64,000 nucleotides of DNA from Nocardioides sp. dk884 (lineage in GTDB: Bacteria > Actinomycetota > Actinomycetes > Propionibacteriales > Nocardioidaceae), in the NCBI RefSeq assembly GCF_009557055.1, contig NZ_CP045649.1, positions 2,083,501 through 2,147,500 on the forward strand, written 5' to 3'. Numbering within the stretch: position 1 is the stretch's first letter; each line of letters opens with the position of its first letter. Below, piece by piece: positions 48,771-57,171 of the stretch. The translations under genes and the position numbers were made by a program. Below the pieces are notes generated by a model. That model searched no databases and was not told the origin of the DNA. It saw only the letters and a list, made by a program, of their open reading frames with translations.

Positions 48771-48826
48771 CTGTCCTCCTGCTCGTTGGTGCTCCTGCCT
48801 GCTGTCGCCGCCCGATCGGCCCGGGC

Positions 48827-49630
48827 TCAGCCCCCGAGGAGGGCCGCGACCTCGCGGAACCGCCGGCCCTGCGCCTCGCGCTCGAGGCGCCGCTGCTCCT
48901 CCAGGCTCCGGTCCGCCGCGCCCTGCAGGAGGGTCTTGGTCTCACGCACCGCACCGGCCATCGGGGCGGTGAGAGCCGCTGCGAGCTCGGCCACCGCGGC
49001 GTCGAGCTCGGCGGCCGGTACGACGCGCTGGGCCAGGCCGATGGCTGCGGCCTCGCGCGCGTCGACCATCCGGGCCGTGGCGCAGATCTCGAGTGCTCGT
49101 GCATATCCAACGGCCTCGACGAGGGGCTTTGTTCCCGTCAGGTCCGGGACCAGGCCGAGAGCGGACTCCTTCATGCACAGCTGGGCGTCCTCGGTGAGGA
49201 CCCGCAGGTCGCAGGAGAGGGCCAGCTGGAAGCCCGCGCCGATCGCGTAGCCCTGCACCGCGGCGATCGAGACGAACCGCGGGTCGCGCAGGAAGGTGAA
49301 GCCGCGCTGGTACTCCTCGATCGTGGCCGAGAGACCGGCGTCGTCGAGGCGGAGCAGGTCCGCGACGCTCTCCTCCCCCGGGACGCTCGCGCTCGGGTCC
49401 AGCATCGAGCGGTCCAGGCCGGCGGAGAAGCTCTGGCCGGCTCCGCGCACCACCACCACCCGGACGTCCTCGCCGATGCCCGCGCCGATCTCGGCCAGCG
49501 TCCGCCACATCCGCGGGGTCTGGGCGTTGCGGACCGCCGGCCGGTCGAGCGTGATCGTGAGGACCGCGCCGTCCTGGGCGAGCTGCAGGCCGCTGGCAGC
49601 GAGGGCTTCGGGGCTCACGAGAGACGTCAT
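48827..49630 (-). CDS. Enoyl-CoA hydratase/isomerase family protein
   Basis: 267 residues, crotonase fold. TLDRPAVRNAQTPRMWRTL, the oxyanion loop AGQSFSAGLDRSML and IAAVQGYAIGAGFQLALSCD are typical. One of the usual catalytic glutamates (second loop, ESALGLVPDLTGT) is present; the first is not obvious, so isomerase or other activity is possible. ATG 49630 has TAGACT six bases upstream. Substrate unknown. Confidence 0.87.
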   Translation of the reverse strand: MTSLVSPEALAASGLQLAQDGAVLTITLDRPAVRNAQTPRMWRTLAEIGAGIGEDVRVVVVRGAGQSFSAGLDRSMLDPSASVPGEESVADLLRLDDAGLSATIEEYQRGFTFLRDPRFVSIAAVQGYAIGAGFQLALSCDLRVLTEDAQLCMKESALGLVPDLTGTKPLVEAVGYARALEICATARMVDAREAAAIGLAQRVVPAAELDAAVAELAAALTAPMAGAVRETKTLLQGAADRSLEEQRRLEREAQGRRFREVAALLGG

Positions 49631-49636
49631 GGGCGC

Positions 49637-49642
49637 AGTCTA
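49637..49642 (-). promoter_or_regulatory. -10 hexamer TAGACT, leaderless-type
   Basis: TAGACT on the minus strand lies six bases before ATG 49630. Confidence 0.4.
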
Positions 49643-49681
49643 GGAACGGCGCGCGCCGCGGCCCGCACCCGTACCCTCCGG

Positions 49682-51280
49682 TCAGGCCAGCGACACCAGG
49701 TCCGCGTAGTCGTCGGTCCACAGGTCCTCGTCACCGTCGGGCAGCAGCAGCACCCGGTCCGGCTCGAGGGCTCGTACGGCGCCCTCGTCGTGGGTGACCA
49801 GCACGATCGCGCCCTCATAGCTGCGGATCGCGTTGAGCACCTCTTCTCGCGACGCGGGGTCGAGGTTGTTGGTGGGCTCGTCCAGCAGCAGCACGTTGGC
49901 GCTGGAGACGACCAGGCTGGCGAGCGCCAGGCGGGTCTTCTCACCGCCGGAGAGCACCTTGGCCGGCTTGTGCGCGTCGTCGCCGGAGAAGAGGAAGGAG
50001 CCCAGCACCGAGCGCGCCTCGGTGTCGGTGAGCTGCGGGGCGGCGCTCTGCATGTTCTCCAGCACGGTGCGCTCGGTGTCGAGCGTCTCGTGCTCCTGGG
50101 CGTAGTAGCCGGCCTTGAGCCCGTGGCCCGGGATCACCCGGCCGCTGTCCGGCTCGTCGACGCCCGCGAGCATCCGCAGCAGTGTGGTCTTGCCGGCGCC
50201 GTTGAGGCCCAGGATGACCACCCGCGAGCCGCGGTCGATGGCCAGGCTGACGTCGGTGAAGACCTCCAGCGACCCGTAGGTGCGCGACAGGCCCTCCGCG
50301 GTGATCGGCGTCTTGCCGCAGGGCGCGGGCTTCGGGAAGGCGATGCGGGCCACCTTGTCGGAGGCGCGCTCGCCCTCGACGCCGGCGAGCATCTTCTCCG
50401 CGCGCTTGAGCATCGACTGCGCGGCCGTGGCCTTCGAGGCCTTGGCGCGCATCTTGTTGGCCTGGTCGGTGAGTGTCTTGGCCTTGCTCTCGGCGTTGAC
50501 CCGCTCGCGCTTGCGGCGCTTCTCGTCGGTCTCGCGCTGGGTGAGGTAGTGACGCCAGCCCATGTTGTAGACGTCCATCGCCGCACGGTTGGCGTCGAGG
50601 TGCATGACCTTGTTGACGGTCTCCTCGAGCAGTGCGTTGTCGTGGCTGATCACGATGAACCCGCCCTTGTAGGACTTCAAGAAGTCGCGCAGCCACACGA
50701 TCGAGTCGGCGTCGAGGTGGTTGGTCGGCTCGTCGAGGATCAGGATCTCGGCGTCGGAGAACAAGATCCGCGCCAGCTCCACGCGACGGCGCTGGCCGCC
50801 CGAGAGCGTCTTGAGCGGCTGGTCGAGGATCCGGGCCTCGATGCCGAGGCTCGAGGCGATGGTGGCCGCCTCGGACTCCGCGGCGTACCCGCCGCCGGCG
50901 TGCATCTCGTCGTCGGCGCGGGAGTAGCGGCGCATCGCCTTCTCGCGGACGGCCGGGTCCTCGCTGGCCATCTGCTCCTCGGACTGGCGCAGGCGGCGTA
51001 CGACGTCGTCGAGGCCGCGCGCGGACAGGATCCGGTCGCGCGCCAGCACCTCGGGGTCGCCGGTACGCGGGTCCTGCGGCAGGTAGCCGAGCTCGCCGGA
51101 GCGGGTGACGGTGCCGGCAGCAGGTTGCGCGTCGCCGGCCAGGATCTTCGTCAGCGTGGTCTTGCCGGCGCCGTTGCGACCGACCAGACCGACCTTGTCG
51201 CCGGCGGCGACGCGGAACGAGACGTTCTCCATGAGCAGGCGTGCGCCCACCCGGACTTCCAGCTGGGAGGCAGTGATCAT
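49682..51280 (-). CDS. ABC-F family ATPase (Ettlinger-like)
   Basis: 532 residues, two ABC domains without membrane helices. Walker A motifs GRNGAGKTTLTK and GLNGAGKTTLL, signatures TLSGGQRRRVELAR and LSGGEKTRLALAS, and both DEPTNHLD and DEPTNNLD. The linker near residues 240-320 is highly charged and helical, as in ribosome-acting ABC-F proteins. It may protect or regulate the translating ribosome. ATG 51280 has TAGACT ten bases upstream. Confidence 0.92.
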   Translation of the reverse strand: MITASQLEVRVGARLLMENVSFRVAAGDKVGLVGRNGAGKTTLTKILAGDAQPAAGTVTRSGELGYLPQDPRTGDPEVLARDRILSARGLDDVVRRLRQSEEQMASEDPAVREKAMRRYSRADDEMHAGGGYAAESEAATIASSLGIEARILDQPLKTLSGGQRRRVELARILFSDAEILILDEPTNHLDADSIVWLRDFLKSYKGGFIVISHDNALLEETVNKVMHLDANRAAMDVYNMGWRHYLTQRETDEKRRKRERVNAESKAKTLTDQANKMRAKASKATAAQSMLKRAEKMLAGVEGERASDKVARIAFPKPAPCGKTPITAEGLSRTYGSLEVFTDVSLAIDRGSRVVILGLNGAGKTTLLRMLAGVDEPDSGRVIPGHGLKAGYYAQEHETLDTERTVLENMQSAAPQLTDTEARSVLGSFLFSGDDAHKPAKVLSGGEKTRLALASLVVSSANVLLLDEPTNNLDPASREEVLNAIRSYEGAIVLVTHDEGAVRALEPDRVLLLPDGDEDLWTDDYADLVSLA

Positions 51281-51290
51281 GAGGGGCACG

Positions 51291-51296
51291 AGTCTA
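51291..51296 (-). promoter_or_regulatory. -10 hexamer TAGACT for the ABC-F gene
   Basis: TAGACT on the minus strand lies ten bases before ATG 51280, giving a leader of only a few bases. Confidence 0.35.
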
Positions 51297-51392
51297 GAGC
51301 CGTCGCGAAGCATCCCCACTTCCTGGCCGCTCCCCCGCGGATTCCGGGCCACGCCGGGCGCGGCGACGGGTGCCGGGGCCACCCGAAAGCGC

Positions 51393-51398
51393 TAACCT
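51393..51398 (+). promoter_or_regulatory. -10 hexamer TAACCT, leaderless-type
   Basis: TAACCT ends six bases before GTG 51405. Confidence 0.4.
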
Positions 51399-51404
51399 GC
51401 GGGC

Positions 51405-51830
51405 GTGAGTGATGCCAGCGGGGAGCAGCGGTCGGTGGTGCCGCACGCGGCCACGGGTACCCCTCTGCGGGTGCTGGTCGCCGACGACTTCGAGCCGGTG
51501 CGCACCCTCGCGGTCCGCATGCTCGAGAAGCTCGGCCACCACGACGTTACGGAGGCCGCCGACGGTCAGGAGGCGATCGAGGCGCTCGAGGCCGCGACGC
51601 ACCACCTGCTGCTGCTCGACCTGTCGATGCCGCGGCTGTCGGGACTGGACGTCGTGCGCTGGGTCAACGACCGTCCCGAGATCGGCGCCGCGCTCACGAT
51701 CGTGGTGATCAGCGCCTCCGCCCACGACGAGCGGCCGGCGCTCGCCGAGCTCGGCGTCACCCGGGTGCTGCCCAAGCCGTTCCGCCTCCAGCAGATCGCC
51801 GACGTCATCGCCCACCTCCCCCTCCGCTGA
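51405..51830 (+). CDS. Stand-alone response-regulator receiver protein
   Basis: 141 residues. The receiver domain has acidic Asp27/Asp28 (LVADDFEPVR), phospho-acceptor Asp72 (LLLLDLSMPRLSG) and Lys124 (VLPKPFRL). There is no output domain, so it acts by protein contact like CheY. The N-terminal 20 residues are unstructured. No kinase gene is nearby. Convergent with the phosphotransferase gene across repeat cluster C. Confidence 0.9.
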   Translation: MSDASGEQRSVVPHAATGTPLRVLVADDFEPVRTLAVRMLEKLGHHDVTEAADGQEAIEALEAATHHLLLLDLSMPRLSGLDVVRWVNDRPEIGAALTIVVISASAHDERPALAELGVTRVLPKPFRLQQIADVIAHLPLR

Positions 51831-51838
51831 CCCACCCC

Positions 51839-51902
51839 CGAGTCGGCGCCCATGGTTGCGCGAGTCGGCGCCCATGGCGCCCCGAGTCGGCGCTAGTGGT
51901 GG
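51839..51902 (+). repeat. 22-bp-period tandem repeat, cluster C
   Basis: Units start at 51839, 51861 and 51883, exactly 22 bases apart: CGAGTCGGCGCCCATGGTTG, CGAGTCGGCGCCCATGGCGC and CGAGTCGGCGCTAGTGGTGG. The third runs ten bases into the 3' end of the phosphotransferase gene and contains its stop. Confidence 0.8.
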
Positions 51903-52822
51903 CGCCCTGAGCCCAGCAGCTCCTCGATCAGCGGGAACTGGCGCTGCAGGGCCTGCAGGTGCGGCGCCACCGCCGGGTGCCGGTACTTCCCCGCGAGCGC
52001 GCCCTCGCCCCCGGCCACCCGCGCCAGCGCCCACTCGGCCCGGTTCAGCGCGGTCAGTACGGCGGTGACCCGGGCGCCGTGCGCGGCCGCACTCCGCCCG
52101 ACCTCGCTCGTCCCCGGTCCCAGCCCCTCACAGTAGGCGTCGAGCAGCGGCTCGAGGCTCTCCCTCGCTGAGAGCAGGTAGTAGCCGAGGTCCCCGCCCA
52201 CCGGTCCGGTGCCGAGCGTGCCCCAGTCCAGCGCGAGGACGTCGGCCTCCCGCCGACCCAGGAGGTTGCCGGGCACCGGGTCGCCGTGCTGGAGCACCTG
52301 CGGCAGCGCGTCGAGGGAGTCCAGCAGGCTCCCGCGGCGGGTCCACAGGTGCTCCGCCACGTCGGCGACCGGCGTCCGCGCCAGGGTGCGCCACCCGCCG
52401 TACCGCTCGACGCGCAGCACCCGGTCGCGCAGCTGGTCGCTCGCCAGCCACGGCGCGCGTACGTCGCTGGCCGCGAACCGGCCCAGGGCGCGGGCCAGGA
52501 ACAGCCCGGTGTTGCGGGCGTCGGCGACGCTCTCCTGCACCAGCGTGATGCCCTCGGCGTCCTCCTCGACCGCGGTCGGCGCCATCCGCAGCCCGGGGGT
52601 GCCCTCGACCAGCCCGCTCAACGCGGCGTCCGCCTCCCGCCGCCAGTACGCCGCGTGCCGCGGCTGGCTCAGGGCCGCCGGGTCGTCCGCTGCCGGGGCG
52701 AGCAGCCGCTTCACCACCACCTGCTGCCCGCCGAGCCGGGCGCGCCAGACGCCCAGGGTGGAGGTGCCGGTGCCGCCGGGGAGGGGCTGCCAGCCGGGCT
52801 CGGGCTGCCACATGCCGGTCAT
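51893..52822 (-). CDS. Aminoglycoside-phosphotransferase-like kinase
   Basis: 309 residues, APH/choline-kinase fold. A nucleotide lysine lies in QQVVVKRLL, the catalytic loop is VLQHGDPVPGNLLGR and the metal site is ALDWGTLGTGPVGGDLG. Such proteins phosphorylate small alcohols or sugars. Drug resistance cannot be inferred. The start is ATG 52822, or ATG 52813, which has an AGGATGA-like SD. The stop lies inside repeat unit 51883-51902. Confidence 0.8.
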   Translation of the reverse strand: MTGMWQPEPGWQPLPGGTGTSTLGVWRARLGGQQVVVKRLLAPAADDPAALSQPRHAAYWRREADAALSGLVEGTPGLRMAPTAVEEDAEGITLVQESVADARNTGLFLARALGRFAASDVRAPWLASDQLRDRVLRVERYGGWRTLARTPVADVAEHLWTRRGSLLDSLDALPQVLQHGDPVPGNLLGRREADVLALDWGTLGTGPVGGDLGYYLLSARESLEPLLDAYCEGLGPGTSEVGRSAAAHGARVTAVLTALNRAEWALARVAGGEGALAGKYRHPAVAPHLQALQRQFPLIEELLGSGRHH

Positions 52823-52875
52823 CCTGACAGAGCGAGGCGCCCGGGGCGGGGACCTCGCAGCGGACCGGACGGGCC

Positions 52876-53511
52876 TCAGCCCTCAGGGGCCTCGGCGTTG
52901 TGCACCTCGACGGCGAGCTTGCTCGCGTCGCTGACGGCGTCCTCGAGCACCGCGCGGCGCGGGTCCGGGACCGCCAGCCACAGGTCGGTGGGCGCCAGCC
53001 CGCGCAGCCGCGGGTCGGTGAGGACCTCCTCGACGGCGGTGTGGTCACCGCCGGTGACCACCGGACCGGTGAGGTCCCCGAGGATGCGGGCGGCGTGCTC
53101 GGCCGCGGCCTCGAAGGCCTGCCGGGCCTGGTTGTCGCGTCGCCGCGCGAAGCGCTGCTGGCTCTGCCCGCCGGCCTTGGTGCGCCCCTGCACGTGGCGC
53201 TGGCCGACCTTGGAGGCGAGGGTGCGCGCGCCGCTCAGCCGGGCGACCGCGAAGCCGCCCTTGCGCACCAGCAGCACGCCCCAGTCCTGCGGCAGGGTCG
53301 CGGCCGCCGCGAAGGAGGCGGCCTCCGCCGGCCCGTCGTACGACGCGGCGAACGGCAGCCGCGCGACGAAGGTGGACCCGTCCTCGGCGACCCCCGACAG
53401 CTCGCCGTCGGCGACGCTCAGCGCGGTCGCCCCGTGGCGGGCGCGGAAGTTCTCCGCCCAGCGCTCCCAGCGCTGCGGCGCGACCAGCACCCGCGTCGGC
53501 GGGGGCGTCAC
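52876..53511 (-). CDS. acVLRF1-like peptidyl-tRNA hydrolase (Vms1-like release factor)
   Basis: 211 residues. The GRTKAGGQSQQRFARRRDNQ block near residues 105-124 holds the catalytic Gln region of VLRF1/Vms1 proteins. Upstream is DWGVLLVRKGGFAVARLSG. Actinobacterial VLRF1 homologues are described as release factors that free stalled peptides from tRNA. GTG 53511 overlaps the ASCH-like gene's stop (GTGA). It is at the far end of the suf operon, so co-expression with Fe-S assembly is likely. Confidence 0.8.
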   Translation of the reverse strand: MTPPPTRVLVAPQRWERWAENFRARHGATALSVADGELSGVAEDGSTFVARLPFAASYDGPAEAASFAAAATLPQDWGVLLVRKGGFAVARLSGARTLASKVGQRHVQGRTKAGGQSQQRFARRRDNQARQAFEAAAEHAARILGDLTGPVVTGGDHTAVEEVLTDPRLRGLAPTDLWLAVPDPRRAVLEDAVSDASKLAVEVHNAEAPEG

Positions 53512-53861
53512 TGGCTGTGCAGCACGCGCAGGTGCTCGACGACCTCGACCGGGCCGACCTCGACCTGCTCGGTCACGACCAGGGCCCGCGGGTTCCCGGC
53601 GCCGTCGAGCACGATGCCCAGGGTGCCGACCTCGGGCACCCCGACGCCGGCGGACTCCAGCTCCGCCCGCGGGACCGGCAGCGTCGTCACGGACCCGTCG
53701 AGGAGCGCGCGCAGGCCGGCGTCGGCCTGCGCGGGCTCCTCGCCGAAGGACCAGGTAGGCGGCGGGACCGCCCCGACCGGGGTGGCCGGGAAGTAGCCGG
53801 GAAGCGGCTGCAGCCGGGCGTGCGAGCGCGCTACCTGCCAGAAGGTCTCCACCGCATCCAT
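53508..53861 (-). CDS. ASCH-like small protein
   Basis: 117 residues. WSFGEEPAQADAGLRALLDG followed by SVTTLPVPRAEL and GTLGIVLDGAGNPRALVVT matches the first half of ASCH-fold proteins, which bind RNA or act as amidohydrolases. The second half of a typical ~150-residue ASCH domain is missing. ATG 53861 lies 11 bases after sufT. Assignment is tentative and function unknown. Confidence 0.55.
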   Translation of the reverse strand: MDAVETFWQVARSHARLQPLPGYFPATPVGAVPPPTWSFGEEPAQADAGLRALLDGSVTTLPVPRAELESAGVGVPEVGTLGIVLDGAGNPRALVVTEQVEVGPVEVVEHLRVLHSQ

Positions 53862-53872
53862 GCCGGTGCGGG

Positions 53873-54286
53873 TCAGACGTTGAAGCCGAGGGCGCGCAGC
53901 TGCTCGCGGCCGTCGTCGGTGATCTTGTCCGGGCCCCACGGCGGCATCCACACCCAGTTGATGGCGACGTCGCTGACGATGCCCTCGAGGGCACCGTGGG
54001 TCTGGTCCTCGATGACGTCGGTCAGCGGGCAGGCCGCCGAGGTCAGCGTCATGTCGAGCACGGCGTTGGCGTTCTCGTCGATGTGCACGCCGTAGACCAG
54101 GCCGAGGTCGACGACGTTGATCCCGAGCTCGGGGTCCACGACGTCCTTCATCGCCTCGACGACGTCGTCGACGCTCACGGACGAGGTGGCCGAGCTGCTG
54201 CCCGAGCCGCTCGCCGCGGGCACCTCCGGCAGGTCGCCGTGGTCCACGGCGCCGGTGTCACCGGCGGTGGTCTCGGTCTCAGGCAT
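53873..54286 (-). CDS. sufT: SufT/MIP18-type Fe-S assembly factor (DUF59)
   Basis: 137 residues. The first ~35 are a disordered acidic/Ser leader. The DUF59 domain has VVDPELGINVVDLGLVYGV, and TLTSAACPLTDVIEDQ holds the conserved Cys. WVWMPPWGPDKITDDGREQL is the C-terminal block. SufT-type proteins help mature Fe-S proteins. It overlaps sufU by eight bases. Confidence 0.9.
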   Translation of the reverse strand: MPETETTAGDTGAVDHGDLPEVPAASGSGSSSATSSVSVDDVVEAMKDVVDPELGINVVDLGLVYGVHIDENANAVLDMTLTSAACPLTDVIEDQTHGALEGIVSDVAINWVWMPPWGPDKITDDGREQLRALGFNV

Positions 54287-54749
54287 GGTTCTCCTCGGTG
54301 ACTCGGGCGGTGGCGTCCTTGAACGCCATCCAGGACAGGAGCGCGCACTTCACGCGCGCCGGGAACTTGGCGACACCGGCGAAGGCGATGCCGTCCTCGA
54401 GGACGTCCTCGTCGGGCTCGACGGTGCCCTTGCCCTGCATCAGGGTCAGGAAGCTCTCGTGCACCGTCATCGCCTCGGCGACCGGGCGTCCGATCACCAG
54501 GTCGGTCAGGACGGAGGCCGAGGCCTGCGAGATCGAGCAGCCCACGGAGTCGTAGGAGACGTCCTGGACCACGGCGCCCTCGGCGCCGTCGGCCAGGTGG
54601 ACGCGCAGGGTGATCTCGTCGCCGCAGGTGGGGTTGACGTGGTGCACCTCGGCGCCGAACGGCTCGCGAAGCCCCTTGTGGTGGGGGTTCTTGTAGTGGT
54701 CCAGGATGATCTCCTGGTACAGCGAGTCGAGGTTCGGGTCAGCAGTCAT
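54279..54749 (-). CDS. sufU: SufU sulfur-transfer/scaffold protein
   Basis: 156 residues, IscU-like. The zinc/Fe-S ligands are Cys42 and Asp44 (NPTCGDE), Cys71 (SVGCSIS) and Cys135 (RVKCALLSW). The SufU-specific insert between the second and third Cys is present (GKGTVEPDEDVLEDG). It accepts sulfur from SufS. ATG 54749 lies seven bases after the sufS stop. Confidence 0.94.
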   Translation of the reverse strand: MTADPNLDSLYQEIILDHYKNPHHKGLREPFGAEVHHVNPTCGDEITLRVHLADGAEGAVVQDVSYDSVGCSISQASASVLTDLVIGRPVAEAMTVHESFLTLMQGKGTVEPDEDVLEDGIAFAGVAKFPARVKCALLSWMAFKDATARVTEENHA

Positions 54750-54756
54750 CGACGGA

Positions 54757-56022
54757 TCAGCCCACCTTGAAGTAGGAGCGGGTGTATTCGAGGCCCTCGA
54801 CCAGCGTGTCGATCTCCCCCGGCGTGGTGTAGAGGTACGACGACATCCGCGTCGAGCTCTGCACCCCGAACCGGGCGTGCGCCGGGCGGGCGCAGTGGTG
54901 GCCGGCGCGCACGGCGATGCCGCGCGAGTCGAGCACCTGGGCGATGTCGTGGGGGTGCACCCCGTCGAGCTCGAAGGAGATCGCACCGCCGCGGCGGGTC
55001 GGGTCGAGCGGGCCCAGGACCCGCATGCCCGGCACGCTCCGCAGGCCATCCAGGGCGTACCCGGTGAGCGCCTGCTCGTGGGCGTGGATCGCCTCCAGCC
55101 CGATCGAGGAGAGGTACTGCAACGCGGCGCCGAGGCCGACGGCCTCGACGATCGGCGGCGTACCGGCCTCGAACTTGTGCGGGAGCCCGGCGTACGTCGA
55201 ACCCTCCATCCGCACGGTCTCGATCATCTCGCCGCCGCCGAGGAACGGCGGCAGCTTCTCGAGGATCTCGCGGCGTCCCCAGAGCACGCCGATGCCGGTG
55301 GGCCCGACGACCTTGTGGCCGGTGAAGGCCAGCAGGTCGGCGCCCGAGGCGACGACGTCGACCGGCAGCTGCGGTGCGGCCTGGGAGGCGTCGAGGACCA
55401 CGATCGCGCCGACCTCGTGGGCACGGCGCGCGATGTCGGCGACCGGGTTGATGGTGCCGAGCATGTTCGACACCCAGGTCAGCGAGACCACCTTGGTGCG
55501 CTCGTTGATCAGCTCGTCGATGTTCGACAGGTCCAGCTCACCCTCGTCGGTGAGCCCGAACCAGCGCAGCGTCGCGCCCTTGCGCTCGGTGAGCAGCTGC
55601 CACGGCACGATGTTGGAGTGGTGCTCCATCTCGGTGATCAGCACCTCGTCGCCGGGGCCGATCTCGAGCTCACCGGTCGCCCACATGAGGGTGTTCGCCA
55701 CCAGGTTGAGCGCCTCGGAGGCGTTCTTGGTGAAGATCACCTCATCGCGGCTCGGGGCGTTGAGGAAGCCCGCGACGATGTCGCGGGCCGCCTCGAAGGC
55801 CTCCGAGGACTCCGCGCCGAGCTGGTGCATCGCACGCGCGACGTTCGCGTTGTGCCGCTCCAGGTGGTCGACCATGGCGTCGATGACGCACTGCGGCTTC
55901 TGCGAGGTGTTCGCGCTGTCGAGGTAGACCAAGGGCATCCCGTCCGCGAGCTCACGCTCGAGGATCGGGAAGTCCTTGCGGATGACCTCCAGCTCGGGGA
56001 GGAGACCGGTCAGCTCAGGCAT
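54757..56022 (-). CDS. sufS: Cysteine desulfurase SufS
   Basis: 421 residues, fold-type I PLP enzyme. The PLP lysine is Lys237 in AFTGHKVVGPTGIG and the sulfur-carrying Cys is Cys377 in RAGHHCARP. It takes sulfur from cysteine and passes it to SufU. It starts two bases after the sufC stop. Confidence 0.95.
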   Translation of the reverse strand: MPELTGLLPELEVIRKDFPILERELADGMPLVYLDSANTSQKPQCVIDAMVDHLERHNANVARAMHQLGAESSEAFEAARDIVAGFLNAPSRDEVIFTKNASEALNLVANTLMWATGELEIGPGDEVLITEMEHHSNIVPWQLLTERKGATLRWFGLTDEGELDLSNIDELINERTKVVSLTWVSNMLGTINPVADIARRAHEVGAIVVLDASQAAPQLPVDVVASGADLLAFTGHKVVGPTGIGVLWGRREILEKLPPFLGGGEMIETVRMEGSTYAGLPHKFEAGTPPIVEAVGLGAALQYLSSIGLEAIHAHEQALTGYALDGLRSVPGMRVLGPLDPTRRGGAISFELDGVHPHDIAQVLDSRGIAVRAGHHCARPAHARFGVQSSTRMSSYLYTTPGEIDTLVEGLEYTRSYFKVG

Positions 56023-56024
56023 GC

Positions 56025-56783
56025 TCAGACCGCAGCCTTGAGGTACTTGTCGTAGCCCTCGGCCTCGAGCTGCTCGGCGAGCTCGGGGCCACCCTGCTCG
56101 GCGACGCGGCCGTTGACGAAGACGTGGACCTTGTCGGGCTGGATGTAGCGCAGGATGCGGGTGTAGTGGGTGATCAGCAGGACGCCCTTGCCCTCCTGCT
56201 CACGGAAGCGGTTGACGCCGTCCGAGACGACCTTGAGCGCGTCGATGTCGAGACCGGAGTCGGTCTCGTCGAGGATCGCGACCTTCGGGTCGAGCAGCTC
56301 GAGCTGGGCGATCTCGTGGCGCTTCTTCTCACCACCGGAGAAGCCCTCGTTGACCGAGCGCTGGGAGAACGTCGTGTCGAGGTTCATCCGCTCCAGGGCG
56401 CCGTTGACGTCCTTGACCCAGGTGCGGAGCTTGGGGGCCTCGCCGTCGACAGCGGTCTTGGCGGTGCGCAGGAAGTTCGACACCGAGACGCCGGGCACCT
56501 CGACGGGGTACTGCATGGCCAGGAACAGGCCGGCGCGGGCGCGCTCGTCGACCGACATGGCCAGCACGTCCTCGCCGTCGAGGAGCACCGTGCCGCCGGT
56601 GACGGTGTACTTCGGGTGACCCGCGATCGAGTAGGCCAGCGTGGACTTGCCGGACCCGTTGGGGCCCATGATCGCGTGGGTCTCGCCGTCGCCGATGGTC
56701 AGCGTGACGCCCTTGAGGATCTCCTTGGGGCCGTCCTCGGTGTCGACCGTGACGTGCAGGTCCTTGATCTCCAGCGTGCTCAT
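56025..56783 (-). CDS. sufC: Fe-S assembly ATPase SufC
   Basis: 252 residues. Walker A IMGPNGSGKSTLAYS, Q-loop LAMQYPVEVPG, SufC-type signature GFSGGEKKRHEIAQLELL and Walker B VAILDETDSGLD. It forms the SufBC2D scaffold complex. It lies 50 bases after the Rieske gene and two before sufS. Confidence 0.95.
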   Translation of the reverse strand: MSTLEIKDLHVTVDTEDGPKEILKGVTLTIGDGETHAIMGPNGSGKSTLAYSIAGHPKYTVTGGTVLLDGEDVLAMSVDERARAGLFLAMQYPVEVPGVSVSNFLRTAKTAVDGEAPKLRTWVKDVNGALERMNLDTTFSQRSVNEGFSGGEKKRHEIAQLELLDPKVAILDETDSGLDIDALKVVSDGVNRFREQEGKGVLLITHYTRILRYIQPDKVHVFVNGRVAEQGGPELAEQLEAEGYDKYLKAAV

Positions 56784-56833
56784 TGTTGTCTCTTCCTTGT
56801 GTTCGAAAGTCGTGGTGGCGTGGCGGCGGCTGC

Positions 56834-57169
56834 TCAGCCGGGCCGTACGCCGTTGAGGGTGGTGCTGGCGTCGAGGTAGACCTCGCCGTCGCGGACCTCC
56901 ACGGGGAAGGTCGCGACCGGGTCGATCGCGGGCGGGCCGACCGGCTTGCCGGTGCGCAGGTCGAAGCGCGAGCCGTGCAGCCAGCACTCGATCTGGCAGT
57001 CGGCGACCTCGCCCTCGCTCAGCGCGACCGCGGCGTGGCTGCACAGGTCCTGCACCGCGAAGACCTCCTCGCCGTCACGGGCCACCGCGACGGCGAGGCC
57101 GCCGACGGTGACCGCGAGGCCCTCGTCGGCCGGCACCTCGGCCAGGCTGCAGACGCGCTCGAAGCCCAT
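56834..57169 (-). CDS. Rieske-type ferredoxin of the suf operon
   Basis: 111 residues, Rieske fold. The cluster ligands are Cys/His in LCSHAAVAL and CWLHGSRFD. It resembles the small ferredoxin subunit of ring oxygenases but is encoded between sufD and sufC, as in mycobacterial and other actinobacterial suf operons. It may supply electrons for cluster assembly. It starts two bases after the sufD stop. Confidence 0.9.
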   Translation of the reverse strand: MGFERVCSLAEVPADEGLAVTVGGLAVAVARDGEEVFAVQDLCSHAAVALSEGEVADCQIECWLHGSRFDLRTGKPVGPPAIDPVATFPVEVRDGEVYLDASTTLNGVRPG

Positions 57170-57171
57170 GC

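Noticed and set aside
46488..49250. A 920-codon plus-strand frame opposite the ABC exporter and enoyl-CoA hydratase
   Set aside because: No domain is recognisable and both opposite-strand genes are strongly supported.
51893..52822. Aminoglycoside resistance gene
   Set aside because: The fold is APH-like, but many housekeeping kinases share it and nothing indicates a drug substrate.
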